A stretch of DNA of 64,000 nt, from NCBI GenBank assembly GCA_013911415.1, contig JACETI010000001.1, positions 186,001 to 250,000 of the forward strand, read 5' to 3'. Position numbers and translations under genes: made by a program. The DNA is from Legionella sp. GTDB taxonomy: Bacteria; Pseudomonadota; Gammaproteobacteria; Legionellales; Legionellaceae. Below, piece by piece: positions 12,954-23,188 of this stretch. Under the pieces are notes generated by a model. It had not been told where the DNA came from, searched no databases, and saw only the letters and a list, made by a program, of their open reading frames with translations. Positions within the stretch are counted from its first letter, which is position 1. Each line of letters opens with the position of its first letter.

Positions 12954-13739
12954 CTAGAACGATGTATCTAAATTTTCGCCCTGACGATTTTTGTTTTTCC
13001 ATTCAACGTCAATGCTTCCTACAGGTAAATTAGCCAGTTTCGAATCTACAGCGACACGGTTATCAAACACAAAGCAGTGTCCATCCCACAAGGATTCGTC
13101 CGCAGGTGTGTTAGCACAGTAATTTAAGATGCCTCCATCAAGTTGGTACACGCGTTCAAAACCTTTTGCTTTTAAGTAGGCAGTTGATTTTTCACAACGT
13201 ATTCCACCGGTGCAAAACATCGCAATTTTACGGTGTTCTTGGTTTTTAAGGTGTTGTTCAACAAAGCTGGGAAAATCTCGAAAGTTTAAAGTGCTTGGAT
13301 TAATAGCGTTCTTAAAGGTACCTAATTTAACTTCATAATCGTTACGAACATCAATGACCACAACATCTTCTTCGGAAATGAGTTGATTCCATTCTTTCGG
13401 CTTTACATGTTCTCCCGTTTCAACGGAGGGATCAATTCCGGATATACCAAAGGTGACAATTTCTGTGCGCAGCTTTACTTTTGCCTTGTCAAAAGGGTTA
13501 AAGTCACAGTGACTTTGTTTGAAAGTAAGGTCCTCTAATCCGGCATATTGCTTTAGATAATTAAAAAACTGTTCACTGTTTGAAGGTTCGGCGCATATGG
13601 TTCCATTAATTCCTTCTGAGGCAATGATAATTGTTCCTTTCACCTCATTAACCTTCATTTGCGCAAGCAAGTCAGCCTTTAAAGACTCACTTGCTGCGAA
13701 AGATGTAAATTTATAGAAGGCCAGAACCGTATAACTCAT
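12954..13739 (-). CDS. trhO: tRNA uridine(34) hydroxylase (rhodanese family)
   Basis: A 261-residue TrhO/YceA-type protein. An N-terminal acylphosphatase-like domain ([19 protein letters not shown]) is followed by a rhodanese domain. The active-site loop [16 protein letters not shown] holds the catalytic Cys, and LDGGILNYC and [14 protein letters not shown] follow. The family hydroxylates U34 of tRNAs on the way to 5-(carboxy)methoxyuridine. It overlaps pnp by ATGA, so the two are co-transcribed. It is shorter than the E. coli protein, lacking most of the C-terminal extension. Confidence 0.93.
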   Translation of the reverse strand: MSYTVLAFYKFTSFAASESLKADLLAQMKVNEVKGTIIIASEGINGTICAEPSNSEQFFNYLKQYAGLEDLTFKQSHCDFNPFDKAKVKLRTEIVTFGISGIDPSVETGEHVKPKEWNQLISEEDVVVIDVRNDYEVKLGTFKNAINPSTLNFRDFPSFVEQHLKNQEHRKIAMFCTGGIRCEKSTAYLKAKGFERVYQLDGGILNYCANTPADESLWDGHCFVFDNRVAVDSKLANLPVGSIDVEWKNKNRQGENLDTSF

Positions 13740-15955
13740 TGGGTATCCTCATTGGACTCAGCGCTAATCGATTCTGATTCAATGTCATCAGCAGCTATGT
13801 TATCAACAGGAGCTACTATTTCTTTAGGCTCATCTTCTTTAACGACTGGATCTGGAGATGCAGCAACGTTCTCTGGATTCTTTTTCCATTCCAGCTTCAC
13901 ACGACCTTGTTTATCGATACCCGCTACAAATACATCAATCTCTTGCCCTTCCGTTAAAACAGATTCCACTTTTTGTGAGCGATCGCTACAGATTTGAGAG
14001 ATATGTAGTAAACCATCCTTTCCTGGAAGCAAATTAATAAACGCACCAAAATCTACAATCTTACTCACTTTCCCATGGTATGTTTTGCCCACTTCTACTT
14101 CCGCTATCAATGCTTTAATTTGTCGTTGTGCTTCTTCTAAAGCAGCGGCATCGGGGGAAAATAGTTGAACGACACCTGTGTCATCAATATCGATTGAAAC
14201 GCCAGTACCTTCACTGAGACTTTTAATGGTAGAACCACCTTTACCGATAATCGTGCGAATTTTATCTTCTGCTACTTTCATCGTTGTAATCCGTGGAGCA
14301 TGTGGGGATAATTCTTGTCTTGGTGTTGCTAAGGCATGTTTCATAATCTCTAAGATATGCATGCGACCATCTAACGCCTGCTCTAGTGCTTGAGAAAGAA
14401 TTTCCTGAGTAATACCGCCAATTTTTATATCCATTTGTAATGCAGTTACACCTTTTGCTGTACCTGCTACTTTAAAATCCATATCGCCCAAATGATCTTC
14501 GTCACCTAAAATATCTGTTAGAACTGCAAACTGATCATTTTCTTTGATCAATCCCATCGCCACCCCAGCTACAGGTGCTTTCAGAGGAACTGCTGCATCC
14601 ATAAGCGCCAAGCTCGTGCCGCAAACAGTTGCCATTGAGCTGGAGCCATTCGATTCTGTAATTTCTGACACAATACGCAACACGTAAGGAAATTCTTGTG
14701 CCGTGGGTAGAACCGGTAAAATGGCCCTTTTTGCTAATCGTCCGTGGCCTATTTCTCGACGTTTAGGACTGCCCATCATACCCACCTCTCCAACGCTGTA
14801 GGGGGGAAAATTATAATGGAGCATGAAACGATCTTTGCTTTCGCCTGTTAGATAATCCAAGAGTTGTGCGTCTCTTTCATTGCCTAACGTTGTTGTGACG
14901 AGCGCTTGGGTTTCTCCTCTTGTAAATAAAGCGGAGCCATGTGCCCTTTCTAACAGCTTTGTGCGAATAGCAATCGGACGAACCGTCACGTGATCACGGC
15001 CATCGATACGCGGTTCGCCAGCTAATATGCGCTCACGCATAATTTTTTTACCAAGTTTGTCTAAAGCCTTTACTACTGCTTCAGGATTAAAGCTTGATCC
15101 TTCTTCTGTCGTTTTTTCAAGCGTTTTTTGCTTTATGAGGGCAAGCTTCTGATAGCGTTGCATTTTATCTTTAATTAAATAGGCGTCACTGATTTCTTGG
15201 GCAGCTAGATTTTGGACTGCCGTCTCCAGTTCTGCGTCAGCGGCAGGAGGTGTCCAATCCCATTTAGGTTTATTCACTTCGCGTGCAAGCTCATTAATGG
15301 CTCGGATAACGCCTTTGAGCATCTCATGACCATAAAAGATTGCACCTAGCATCACTTCTTCGCTAAGTTCTTTGGCACCTGATTCAACCATCAAGATTGC
15401 ATCAGACGTACCTGCAATCACTAAGTCTAAATCAGCGTCGCTTAAGGTTTGATAACTAGGGTTCAACAAGTACACGCCGTCTTTGTAACTGACGCGCGCT
15501 GCTCCAATTGGGCCGTTGAAAGGGATTCCGGAAATGGCAAGTGCAGCAGACGCACCAATCATTGCCACGACATCGGCAGGAACCTTAGGATCTAGAGATA
15601 ACACAGTAGCAACTATTTGTACTTCATGAAAGAAATTTTCAGGAAATAAAGGACGTAGAGGTCTGTCAATCAGTCGCGAGACCAAAACCTCATGTTCATT
15701 CGGTCGGCCTTCTCTTTTATTAAATCCACCTGGTATCTTTCCGGCTGCAAAAGCTTTTTCTTGGTAATTAACAGTCAAAGGGAAAAAATCTTTACTTCCT
15801 TCCTGATTTTGTTTACCAACAACAGTAACAAGAACTTGTGTACTCCCTACTGATGCAAAGATAGCGGCATCAGCTTGGCGTGCGATCTCGCCTGTTTCTA
15901 AGAATAATGTATGATCCCCGAATGGTATTTGTTTAGTGATTTTAGTCACGGACAC
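13736..15955 (-). CDS. pnp: Polyribonucleotide nucleotidyltransferase
   Basis: A 739-residue PNPase. It has two RNase PH domains, with [29 protein letters not shown] in the first and [18 protein letters not shown] and [19 protein letters not shown] in the second. A KH domain ([12 protein letters not shown]) and an S1 domain ([28 protein letters not shown]) follow, then an acidic tail of about 45 residues. It degrades RNA 3' to 5' by phosphorolysis. It sits downstream of rpsO with a long hairpin between them, and overlaps trhO by four bases. Confidence 0.98.
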   Translation of the reverse strand: MSVTKITKQIPFGDHTLFLETGEIARQADAAIFASVGSTQVLVTVVGKQNQEGSKDFFPLTVNYQEKAFAAGKIPGGFNKREGRPNEHEVLVSRLIDRPLRPLFPENFFHEVQIVATVLSLDPKVPADVVAMIGASAALAISGIPFNGPIGAARVSYKDGVYLLNPSYQTLSDADLDLVIAGTSDAILMVESGAKELSEEVMLGAIFYGHEMLKGVIRAINELAREVNKPKWDWTPPAADAELETAVQNLAAQEISDAYLIKDKMQRYQKLALIKQKTLEKTTEEGSSFNPEAVVKALDKLGKKIMRERILAGEPRIDGRDHVTVRPIAIRTKLLERAHGSALFTRGETQALVTTTLGNERDAQLLDYLTGESKDRFMLHYNFPPYSVGEVGMMGSPKRREIGHGRLAKRAILPVLPTAQEFPYVLRIVSEITESNGSSSMATVCGTSLALMDAAVPLKAPVAGVAMGLIKENDQFAVLTDILGDEDHLGDMDFKVAGTAKGVTALQMDIKIGGITQEILSQALEQALDGRMHILEIMKHALATPRQELSPHAPRITTMKVAEDKIRTIIGKGGSTIKSLSEGTGVSIDIDDTGVVQLFSPDAAALEEAQRQIKALIAEVEVGKTYHGKVSKIVDFGAFINLLPGKDGLLHISQICSDRSQKVESVLTEGQEIDVFVAGIDKQGRVKLEWKKNPENVAASPDPVVKEDEPKEIVAPVDNIAADDIESESISAESNEDTQ

Positions 15956-15997
15956 TACCTCATTTAAAGAAATGGATGTCTCCTTGAAATGAAAGCA

Positions 15998-16063
15998 ATG
16001 CCCGTACTTTCATAGGGGAGAGACTGGATTAGGATGCCTCTCCTCTAATAAAGCAAAGGGCAT
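15998..16063 (-). promoter_or_regulatory. Long imperfect hairpin between rpsO and pnp (RNase III-type leader)
   Basis: In the minus-strand transcript, ATGCCC at the outer left pairs with GGGCAT at the outer right. CTTT pairs with AAAG in the middle, and AGAGGAGAG pairs with CTCTCCCCT with one mismatch, around a loop of about 16 bases. In E. coli a long stem in the same place is cut by RNase III and underlies pnp autoregulation. Position and shape match; the regulatory role here is inferred. Confidence 0.6.
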
Positions 16064-16093
16064 CCCATGAGATTTTATATTTTGTTTTTAGAC

Positions 16094-16369
16094 TTAATAG
16101 GAGTCTCTTAAACCAAGATTACTTATTAGTTGTTGATAACGATCTTTATAGTGTGCTTTTAAATATTGCAATAAGTGACGGCGTTTATTCACTAAAGCTT
16201 GCAGGCCACGTCTGGAATGAAAATCTTTTTTATGTGACTTAAAATGTGTCGTTAGATATTGAATACGGTTAGTTATTAACGCCACTTGCACTTCAACAGA
16301 CCCAGTGTCTTGTTCTGAGCGTTTGAATTGATTAATAATTTCTGCTTTCTGTACGCCAACTAGGGGCAT
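16094..16369 (-). CDS. rpsO: 30S ribosomal protein S15
   Basis: A 91-residue S15 with the family blocks [34 protein letters not shown] and [13 protein letters not shown]. It binds 16S rRNA in the central domain of the small subunit. GGAGAG lies upstream of the ATG. It is followed by pnp, the conserved gammaproteobacterial pairing, with the hairpin at 15998-16063 in between. Confidence 0.98.
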   Translation of the reverse strand: MPLVGVQKAEIINQFKRSEQDTGSVEVQVALITNRIQYLTTHFKSHKKDFHSRRGLQALVNKRRHLLQYLKAHYKDRYQQLISNLGLRDSY

Positions 16370-16445
16370 AATTCACTCTCCAAAATTTGACTCTTTACAT
16401 TTCCCGTCGACAGGGATTAAAAATCGGGATATAAACAAGCAGAGT

Positions 16446-16474
16446 ATTTTAACAAGACTCGTTGCTAGGCACAA
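16446..16474 (-). promoter_or_regulatory. Sigma-70-type promoter of rpsO-pnp
   Basis: On the minus strand TTGTGC (-35) and TAAAAT (-10) are 17 bases apart, about 75 bases upstream of the rpsO start codon. The geometry is ideal; the match to consensus is moderate. Confidence 0.55.
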
Positions 16475-16537
16475 GAAAAACTGGCTTTTAAATTAAAAAA
16501 TATTATAATAGAGCTCGCATTTTACGTGACAACATTG

Positions 16538-16543
16538 TATAAT
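16538..16543 (+). promoter_or_regulatory. Candidate -10 box for the cold-shock gene
   Basis: A perfect TATAAT lies 158 bases before the cold-shock start codon, with no clear -35. If used, it gives a leader of about 150 nt, similar in size to the long structured leader of E. coli cspA, which controls translation at low temperature. This is suggestive only. Confidence 0.35.
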
Positions 16544-16701
16544 GGGAATTAACTTGTGGTTTTCCTTCCTCATTTGGATCATCTCTTGCCGTGACAGCCT
16601 ATTCTTTTTTTCAGAGTCGTGAAATCGCGTTAAGTTATTTTTTGGTCTCAATGCCGGATTGTGGACCCAAGTCATTGTTTAATTAATTGGAAAAAACTGA
16701 A

Positions 16702-16917
16702 ATGGCTAATAAAGAAACTGGCTCCGTTAAATGGTTTAATGATGATAAAGGGTATGGTTTTATTACCCGAGATAATGGAGCTCCTGATGTATTTGTGCAT
16801 TTTCGCTCAATTGTAAGCGAAGCTTCTCGTAAAACACTTTGTGAAGGTCAACGCGTTGAATTCAAAGTCACCGAAGGCCCCAAAGGGTTTCAAGCTGAAG
16901 AAGTAGAAGAACAATAA
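16702..16917 (+). CDS. Cold-shock domain protein, CspA family
   Basis: A 71-residue single cold-shock domain starting [21 protein letters not shown]. Both RNA-binding motifs are present: RNP1 (KGYGFI) and RNP2 (DVFVHF). The family melts RNA secondary structure and binds single-stranded nucleic acid. ATG at 16702 is the start; an in-frame TTG at 16687 would add five residues that do not fit the family. It is the only plus-strand gene inside the minus-strand translation block, convergent with truB by 15 bases. Which csp paralogue it is cannot be told. Confidence 0.93.
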   Translation: MANKETGSVKWFNDDKGYGFITRDNGAPDVFVHFRSIVSEASRKTLCEGQRVEFKVTEGPKGFQAEEVEEQ

Positions 16918-16932
16918 GCTGCTAGAAAATAG

Positions 16933-17667
16933 CTATCCACTCGGTACCTGTGTACAAATTACATTAGAGACATAATCGAAAGATAATAAACACTGTGCTA
17001 ATTCTTCTGGCGTTTTTTCCTTAAGCACATCGAGCGTATGCATTGATTCTTGAGAAAAACCGCCAGTATATACACGGTGCAATTTGGTTACATGCGCACC
17101 CACACCTAACAAATCACCAATATCTTCTACTAAATTTCGGATGTAAGTGCCCTTAGAACACACAACGTCTATATCAAAAAAAACGCCATCAAAATTAGAG
17201 TAATTTAAGGCGCGGATAAAGACCTGCCTCGTTTTAGGAGGAACTACAATCCCTTGTCGTGCATAATAGTAAAGAGGCTTTCCCTGATACTTGAGCGCCG
17301 AAAATTGAGATGGAGTTTGAGTAATTAAGCCTTGAAATTGCGAAATCGCTGTTTTTAGTTGTACTTCTGTTACCTGAAAATCTGTTTTGCTTTCGATGAT
17401 GTCCCCTAAAGCATCTGCAGTAGACGTTTTAACGCCTAGTTTTCCTTGTGCTCTATAAGCCTTATCTGCGTCTAAAAACCGTTGCGATAATTTTGTAGCT
17501 TTCCCGAAACAAATCGGGAGCATACCTGTGGCTAGCGGATCTAAGCTACCTGTATGTCCTGCTTTTTTAGCTTGATAGAGCCTTTTAACCGTTTGCAAAC
17601 AAGCATTGGAAGTAATACCTTGCGGCTTGTTCACCAGCAAGATGCCATCAACTACTTGCTTAATCAT
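16933..17667 (-). CDS. truB: tRNA pseudouridine(55) synthase
   Basis: A 244-residue TruB. It shows GILLVNKPQGITSN, the catalytic-Asp motif GHTGSLDPLATGMLP, KAYRAQGKLG, and CSKGTYIRNLVEDIG. It makes pseudouridine 55 in the T loop of tRNAs. It is somewhat short compared with the E. coli enzyme (314), ending soon after the catalytic core with a reduced PUA-like tail. It overlaps rbfA by ATGA. Confidence 0.96.
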   Translation of the reverse strand: MIKQVVDGILLVNKPQGITSNACLQTVKRLYQAKKAGHTGSLDPLATGMLPICFGKATKLSQRFLDADKAYRAQGKLGVKTSTADALGDIIESKTDFQVTEVQLKTAISQFQGLITQTPSQFSALKYQGKPLYYYARQGIVVPPKTRQVFIRALNYSNFDGVFFDIDVVCSKGTYIRNLVEDIGDLLGVGAHVTKLHRVYTGGFSQESMHTLDVLKEKTPEELAQCLLSFDYVSNVICTQVPSG

Positions 17668-18278
17668 TTTTTACCCGATGTTTCTTTGAAGTCGGGATTT
17701 ATGGTTAATTTTTCACTGATATCTTTTTCAGTTCCATTGGTTGCTGCATATTCTGTATCTAATCCTTGTACCTTGGAGAGATCATCTTGTGTAGGCTCCG
17801 GATTAATAGAACTCATAAGCTCATTTGATTCTGCCAGATCTGACTTTAGTGTGTCGGAGTCAGTTTCATTTTTCTGCTCTTCTTCTGCAGCGGAGTCTAC
17901 CTGATTCGCCGTATCAATCAGCTGACGAAGGTGTCTACTATGCTGTATTGAGTCATCGTAAACAAAAAATAAGGTAGGAGCGACGCGTAACATTTTTAAT
18001 GACTTAGCAAGGTTTAAACGCAAAAAACCTGCTGCGGCATTTAAGTGATGTACCGCGACATTGCGCTCTTCTGCCGTCAATTCTGTGTGAGATGCACGAT
18101 TCAGTGCTGTGAAATATACTCTAGCATGTCGCAAGTCAGGGGAAACCTTTATCGCTGTAATACTGATAAAACCTGGCAACCGAGGGTCCCTCAAACGGTG
18201 TTGAATCAGTTGCGCCAGCTCTGGTTGTATTAATTCAGCAATACGTTCGTTTCGTTTAAAGTCGCGGGTATTCTTCAT
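17664..18278 (-). CDS. rbfA: 30S ribosome-binding factor A with acidic C-terminal tail
   Basis: The first 120 residues are a standard RbfA KH-type domain: [47 protein letters not shown], and the [15 protein letters not shown] end. RbfA binds the 5' helix of 16S rRNA during small-subunit maturation. The remaining 80 or so residues are an acidic, Ser/Glu/Asp-rich tail absent from the 133-residue E. coli protein and probably disordered. It overlaps infB and truB by four bases each. Confidence 0.95.
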   Translation of the reverse strand: MKNTRDFKRNERIAELIQPELAQLIQHRLRDPRLPGFISITAIKVSPDLRHARVYFTALNRASHTELTAEERNVAVHHLNAAAGFLRLNLAKSLKMLRVAPTLFFVYDDSIQHSRHLRQLIDTANQVDSAAEEEQKNETDSDTLKSDLAESNELMSSINPEPTQDDLSKVQGLDTEYAATNGTEKDISEKLTINPDFKETSGKK

Positions 18279-20959
18279 GCTATTTCGCGTTTTATTTCAA
18301 CAGTCTCAAAAACTTCGATTAAATCACCATTTTTGATGTCATTATAATTTTTCACGCCGATACCACATTCAAACCCTTGTCGAACTTCCACAACATCATC
18401 TTTAAACCGTCGCAGCGATTCCAATGTGCCTTCGTAAATAACGACATGATTTCTTAAAACGCGAATAGGGTTGTTTCTTTTGATTAACCCTTCTACCACC
18501 ATGCAGCCTGCGATTGCACCAAGTTTCGGCGAACGGAAGACGTCTCTAACTTCAGCGATACCAATAATTTCTTCTTTAAACTGTGGTTTGAGCATGCCGG
18601 ATAAGGCTTGCTTCACTTGATCAACGATATCGTATATAACGCTGTAGTAAAGCAAGGAGATACCTTCTTGTTCAGCAAGTCTTTTCGAACTATTGTCTGC
18701 TCGCACATTAAAGCCAATCAAAATGGCTTGCGATGCCGAGGCTAAATTGACGTCTGACTCTGTAATACCGCCAACACCACTGCCCACGATTTGGACTTTA
18801 ATTTCATCAGTAGATAATTTAACCAACGCATCAGAAATTGCTTCAACAGAACCTTGGACATCTGCTTTTAAGATAATATTGAGTGCTTTTGTTTCAGTTG
18901 CCGCCATGTTCTCAAAAAGCCCTTCAAGGCTTGCTTGATGACGTTTTGCCAATTTCACATCACGGAACTTACCTTGCCGGAACAATGCTACTTCACGCGC
19001 TTTTTTCTCACTAGGAACAACAATGGCTTCATCACCAGCATGAGGCACTGCAGATAGTCCGAGCACTTCAACAGGCATGGAAGGACCCGCGCTGTCGACC
19101 AAACTGCCATTATCGCTAATCAAAGCCCGTACACGGCCGTACTCTAAACCAGCTAACAAAATATCGCCTTTGTGCAATGTGCCGTTTTGAACAAGAACTG
19201 TCGCGATTGGCCCACGTCCTTTGTCCAAACGAGATTCAATAATCACGCCCTTTGCTGCACCATCGGTCGCCGCACTTAGTTCTAATACCTCTGCTTGCAA
19301 TAAGATAGCATCCAGCAGTGTATCAACGCCTGCACCTGTTTTGGCTGAAATATTGACGAACATTACGTCGCCACCCCAGGCTTCTGAAATGATTTCATGG
19401 GTGGAAAGTTCATTCATCACCCTATCAGGATCGCTATCAGGCTTATCCATTTTGTTGATAGCAACGATAATAGGAACTTTTGCAGCTTTAGCGTGTTGTA
19501 TAGCTTCGATAGTCTGTGGCTTGACACCGTCATCAGCCGCAACGATAAGAATGACAATATCGGTTACTTCAGCACCTCTTGCTCGCATCGCTGTGAATGC
19601 CGCATGGCCAGGGGTATCCAGAAAGGTCACGGCCCCTTTATCTGTTTCTACGTGATAAGCACCTATATGCTGTGTGATGCCCCCTGCTTCACCAACTGCA
19701 ACTTTAGTACGACGAATGTAATCCAGTAGCGATGTTTTACCGTGATCTACGTGACCCATGATCGTCACTACCGGTGCACGTGATGCATGGTTACTCCCAT
19801 GAGAAATCACTTCACCCAAGGTGTCTTCAATTTGGTTTTCTTTGAGAATAATGGCCTTATGACCCATTTCTTCAACAACAAGTAATGCTGTATCTTGATC
19901 AATGACTTGATTAATGGTTGCCATTGCTCCCATCTTCATCATTGCTTTGATCACTTCTGTTGCTTTAACGGACATACGTTTTGCCAATTCAGAAACTGTA
20001 ATTGTTTCTGGAATTAAAACCTCACGCACAACAGGCACTGTCGGCATAGCAAATCCATGGGTTAAGGCTTCTTCTGCTTCTTTATATTTCTCTGATTTTT
20101 CAAGCACCTTACGCTTTTTAGGCTTGCCACGTTTATGTCTATTTTGTGCAGAATCTTGCTCTTCAGTATCTTGAATGCCATATTTCTGTCTTTTTTTGCC
20201 CTTTTTAAAATCGGTGGTGGTTTCGGGTTCTCTTTTTTCTTGGTGTTTCTTTTTAGCACCTTTTTCCGATTTATCCGTTTTCTCTGATTTTTTAGCTAGT
20301 TGTGCTGCATTTGGATTATTATCTTCTGCGGTTTTCTCTGAGACAACTGTCTCTGAAGGCGTTGCTCCAGCAACTTCTATTTCTGATACATTGGTTTGAA
20401 GCTCTTGTTCAACTGCTTGCTGATTATCCTCAAGTGACTGTTCCGCGGATTCTATTGTAATTGGCAGATTTACTTCCTGAACAACTTCTTCTGAAGAAAG
20501 CGTTGCTGTCTCTTGGCCTTCTATCGCTGCATTGCCAGCTTCGACGAACGATCGTTCCTTGCCTTCAAAGTTTGATTCTGTTGCTATCGAACTATCGCTT
20601 GTGGCCGATTCAACCTCTCCTTCGCTTGCTTCTTGATTCTGTAAGGGGCGTTTTACATAAGTTTTTTTCTGACGTACAACAACGTTAATCGGTTTTTTAG
20701 TCGTAGGAATTTTAGGACTATGTGCTACACCAGTCACTTGCGGCTTGATGGTCATCTGACTTGTACGTTTTAACGTAATACGGATTTCTTGACTTGAATT
20801 ACTTTTTAAATAGTTCAGTAAAATACGTTTTTGCTCTTCATTGACGTGTTCCGTATCTTCAGAAAAACTTAGCCCAGCTGCATTCAGCTGATCTAAAAGG
20901 CGCGTCGCAGGAATCCCAATGACTTGAGCCAATTGTTTAACCGTTACATCCGCCATCAT
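18275..20959 (-). CDS. infB: Translation initiation factor IF-2
   Basis: An 894-residue IF-2. The N-terminal IF2_N helix bundle ([21 protein letters not shown]) is followed by a long charged linker (about residues 85-300), a second IF2_N-like segment ([21 protein letters not shown]), and the GTPase domain. G1 is GHVDHGKT, G3 DTPGH and G4 NKMD. The beta-barrel domains and the fMet-tRNA-binding C2 domain complete it. It brings initiator tRNA to the 30S subunit. The start could equally be the adjacent ATG at 20956. Confidence 0.98.
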   Translation of the reverse strand: MMADVTVKQLAQVIGIPATRLLDQLNAAGLSFSEDTEHVNEEQKRILLNYLKSNSSQEIRITLKRTSQMTIKPQVTGVAHSPKIPTTKKPINVVVRQKKTYVKRPLQNQEASEGEVESATSDSSIATESNFEGKERSFVEAGNAAIEGQETATLSSEEVVQEVNLPITIESAEQSLEDNQQAVEQELQTNVSEIEVAGATPSETVVSEKTAEDNNPNAAQLAKKSEKTDKSEKGAKKKHQEKREPETTTDFKKGKKRQKYGIQDTEEQDSAQNRHKRGKPKKRKVLEKSEKYKEAEEALTHGFAMPTVPVVREVLIPETITVSELAKRMSVKATEVIKAMMKMGAMATINQVIDQDTALLVVEEMGHKAIILKENQIEDTLGEVISHGSNHASRAPVVTIMGHVDHGKTSLLDYIRRTKVAVGEAGGITQHIGAYHVETDKGAVTFLDTPGHAAFTAMRARGAEVTDIVILIVAADDGVKPQTIEAIQHAKAAKVPIIVAINKMDKPDSDPDRVMNELSTHEIISEAWGGDVMFVNISAKTGAGVDTLLDAILLQAEVLELSAATDGAAKGVIIESRLDKGRGPIATVLVQNGTLHKGDILLAGLEYGRVRALISDNGSLVDSAGPSMPVEVLGLSAVPHAGDEAIVVPSEKKAREVALFRQGKFRDVKLAKRHQASLEGLFENMAATETKALNIILKADVQGSVEAISDALVKLSTDEIKVQIVGSGVGGITESDVNLASASQAILIGFNVRADNSSKRLAEQEGISLLYYSVIYDIVDQVKQALSGMLKPQFKEEIIGIAEVRDVFRSPKLGAIAGCMVVEGLIKRNNPIRVLRNHVVIYEGTLESLRRFKDDVVEVRQGFECGIGVKNYNDIKNGDLIEVFETVEIKREIA

Positions 20960-21025
20960 TCAACCCCCATCGCAGTTTCAACACTGCGTTAAAAATTCGA
21001 TCTTGCCGCAAACACACATAAACGA

Positions 21026-22513
21026 TTAATTAAACCAAGGTTCACGTGCTTTCATGATCAGCGCTGCTGCTTTCTCTGCTGTAATGCCTGCGACCACTTG
21101 CATTAATTCATCCACAGATTGCTCTGCCAGTTCTTCCACTGTCATAATACCTGCACCAGATAATTGCTCTTCTAATTCTGGTGTTATGCCTTCGAGCTCC
21201 GTTAAGGCTGTAGCGGTATTCTCCTCTCCCATTGCTTGTTCTGAAGAAGTCAGTGCTTCAGTTAACAAGACATCATTCGCTCTATGTCTTAATTCCTCAA
21301 CAATTTCCTCATCAAATGCTTCGATAGCCAGTAACTCTTCCTTAGGCACGTAAGCAATTTCTTCTAGAGAAGAAAACCCATGTTGTACCAGCAAATTTGC
21401 GATCTCTACATCAATATCCAGTGCATCCGTAAAGAGTTGAAGCAATTTTGTTGATTCTTCGTTACTTTTTTGATCAAAATCTTCCACGGTCATCACATTT
21501 AATGTCCAACCGGTAAGCTGGCTGGCTAAGCGAACGTTCTGTCCATTTCTTCCAATGGCTTGAGACAATTGCTCTTTCTGAACAGCCAAATCCATGGTGT
21601 GGCTTTCTTCATCGACGACGATAGAAGTAATTTCAGCGGGCGCCATTGCATTAATCACTAATTGAGCAGGATTATCATCCCATAAAATAATATCGACTCG
21701 TTCACCACCTAATTCACCAGAGACTGCCTGAACACGAGCCCCTCTCATCCCAACACATGCGCCAACAGGATCAATTCGGCCATCATTCGTTTTAACAGCA
21801 ATCTTAGCTCGGCTTCCTGCCTCTCGGGCAGCTGCCTTAATTTCAATGATGTTTTCACCCACTTCCGGCACTTCGATACGGAACAATTCTATAAGCATTT
21901 CGTTGCGGACACGGCTTACAAAGAGTTGAGGTCCTCTCGCCTGAGAAAGCACTTCATAAAGATAAGCCCGCACTCGATCATTGGGCCGAAACATTTCGTT
22001 GGGTAACGTTTCACTGCGAGGCATAAAAGCCTCCGCTTTCCCTAAGTCAATAATAATATGGTCGCGCGTTACTTTTTTAACCGAACCGTATATCAGTTGA
22101 CCTCGTTTACTTTCATATTGGTCAACTACTTGTTGTCTCTCAGCTTCACGCACCTTCTGCATAATGACTTGCCGCGCTGTTTGCGCAGAAATACGACCAA
22201 ATTCGACAGAAGGGATAGGTGTTTCAATACGATCACCTACTTTGCTGGTCGAAGAACGAGCTTGTGCTTGAGATAAAGCGAGTTGCCGCTCTGGGAATTC
22301 GATTTCTTCATCGTCAGCGATCACATCCCAATAGCGATAAGTTGTATAATCACCCGTGCGAGAATTTAATTGCACACGTATTCCAACTTCATGATCAAGA
22401 AACTTGCGCGTCGCAGATTCTAAAGCGGCTTGAATCGCCTGTAATACAACTTCCTTACTCACACTTTTTTCATTCGCTAACGCTTCAGCGACTAATAATA
22501 ATTCTTTACTCAT
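21026..22513 (-). CDS. nusA: Transcription termination/antitermination factor NusA
   Basis: A 495-residue NusA with the full gammaproteobacterial domain set. The N-terminal polymerase-binding domain starts MSKELLLVAEALANEKSVSK. An S1 domain (GSVKKVTRDHIIIDLGKAEAF) and two KH domains follow (DPVGACVGMRGARVQAV and QLSQAIGRNGQNVRLAS). Two C-terminal acidic repeats end the protein. It modulates pausing and Rho-dependent or antiterminated transcription. Confidence 0.98.
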   Translation of the reverse strand: MSKELLLVAEALANEKSVSKEVVLQAIQAALESATRKFLDHEVGIRVQLNSRTGDYTTYRYWDVIADDEEIEFPERQLALSQAQARSSTSKVGDRIETPIPSVEFGRISAQTARQVIMQKVREAERQQVVDQYESKRGQLIYGSVKKVTRDHIIIDLGKAEAFMPRSETLPNEMFRPNDRVRAYLYEVLSQARGPQLFVSRVRNEMLIELFRIEVPEVGENIIEIKAAAREAGSRAKIAVKTNDGRIDPVGACVGMRGARVQAVSGELGGERVDIILWDDNPAQLVINAMAPAEITSIVVDEESHTMDLAVQKEQLSQAIGRNGQNVRLASQLTGWTLNVMTVEDFDQKSNEESTKLLQLFTDALDIDVEIANLLVQHGFSSLEEIAYVPKEELLAIEAFDEEIVEELRHRANDVLLTEALTSSEQAMGEENTATALTELEGITPELEEQLSGAGIMTVEELAEQSVDELMQVVAGITAEKAAALIMKAREPWFN

Positions 22514-22535
22514 TGCTCGCCTCGTTACTTGCTGG

Positions 22536-22973
22536 TCAAATCAAATGCGCTGCCCTTATTTCACTAAATAAAATTTCTAATTCCGTCTCATTCACAGTTA
22601 ACAAAATGGATTTGTCATTGGCAGCAATCAGCGTTCCAGCAAGCTTACGTTTATCGTTAATCGGATTTTTTAAATTGAGCTGAATACGTTGCCCATAGTA
22701 ACGACTATATTGTTCCTTACGGAATAAGGGGCGCGGAATGCCTGGAGAGGATATTTCTAATGTATAGTCTCCCGGTATACGATCTTCAACATTTAAGTAA
22801 GCACTTACTTGATGACTCACGCGCGTACAATCATCAAGGCTGATTCCTGCAGGTTGATCGATATAAAGGCGCAATAAGGCGCGTCGATTCTGCATTAAAT
22901 ATTCACAACCCCAGAGCTCGTAACCTAATCCTTCTACTACCGGCTTGAGCATTGCTTCAATATCGTTAATCAT
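22536..22973 (-). CDS. rimP: Ribosome maturation factor RimP
   Basis: A 145-residue RimP. It carries the GYELWGCEYL strand, RLYIDQPAGISLDDCTRVSHQVSAYLNVEDRI, and the invariant LEISSPGIPRPL motif. It acts early in 30S assembly. It lies 22 bases before nusA and directly after the initiator tRNA, as in E. coli. Confidence 0.97.
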   Translation of the reverse strand: MINDIEAMLKPVVEGLGYELWGCEYLMQNRRALLRLYIDQPAGISLDDCTRVSHQVSAYLNVEDRIPGDYTLEISSPGIPRPLFRKEQYSRYYGQRIQLNLKNPINDKRKLAGTLIAANDKSILLTVNETELEILFSEIRAAHLI

Positions 22974-23000
22974 TCAATGAAACCAAATAGCACATAATAA

Positions 23001-23022
23001 AAAACCCCAAAAGAGGGGTTTT
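23001..23022 (-). terminator. Intrinsic terminator between tRNA-fMet and rimP
   Basis: A perfect 8-bp stem AAAACCCC/GGGGTTTT with a 6-base loop. On the minus strand it is followed directly by a further T-rich stretch (TTTTTTATTAT counting from the stem). It would end or attenuate transcription from the tRNA gene before rimP. Confidence 0.8.
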
Positions 23023-23030
23023 ATAAAAAT

Positions 23031-23107
<77 letters not shown>

Positions 23108-23188
23108 TCAAGTGAATAGTATTATATCTGTATTTATAATAACTGGCAAGTTTTAATTTCAACCCTATCACTTAACTAATACTTCCAC

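Larger units (their letters stand above)
16370..16701. other. Divergent intergenic region between rpsO and the cold-shock gene
   Basis: About 330 bases with no convincing gene. It holds the rpsO promoter (16446-16474, minus) and a TATAAT at 16538-16543 that could drive the cold-shock gene with a leader of about 150 bases. The short open frames inside lack ribosome sites and resemble nothing. Confidence 0.6.

Noticed and set aside
16493-16675. Minus-strand open frame of 60 codons between rpsO and the cold-shock gene.
   Set aside because: No ribosome site or family resemblance, and it lies across the presumed cold-shock leader and rpsO upstream region.
17664-18278. Possible frameshift in rbfA because of the long tail.
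   Set aside because: The tail frame ends exactly in an ATGA overlap with truB, as expected for an intact coupled operon.
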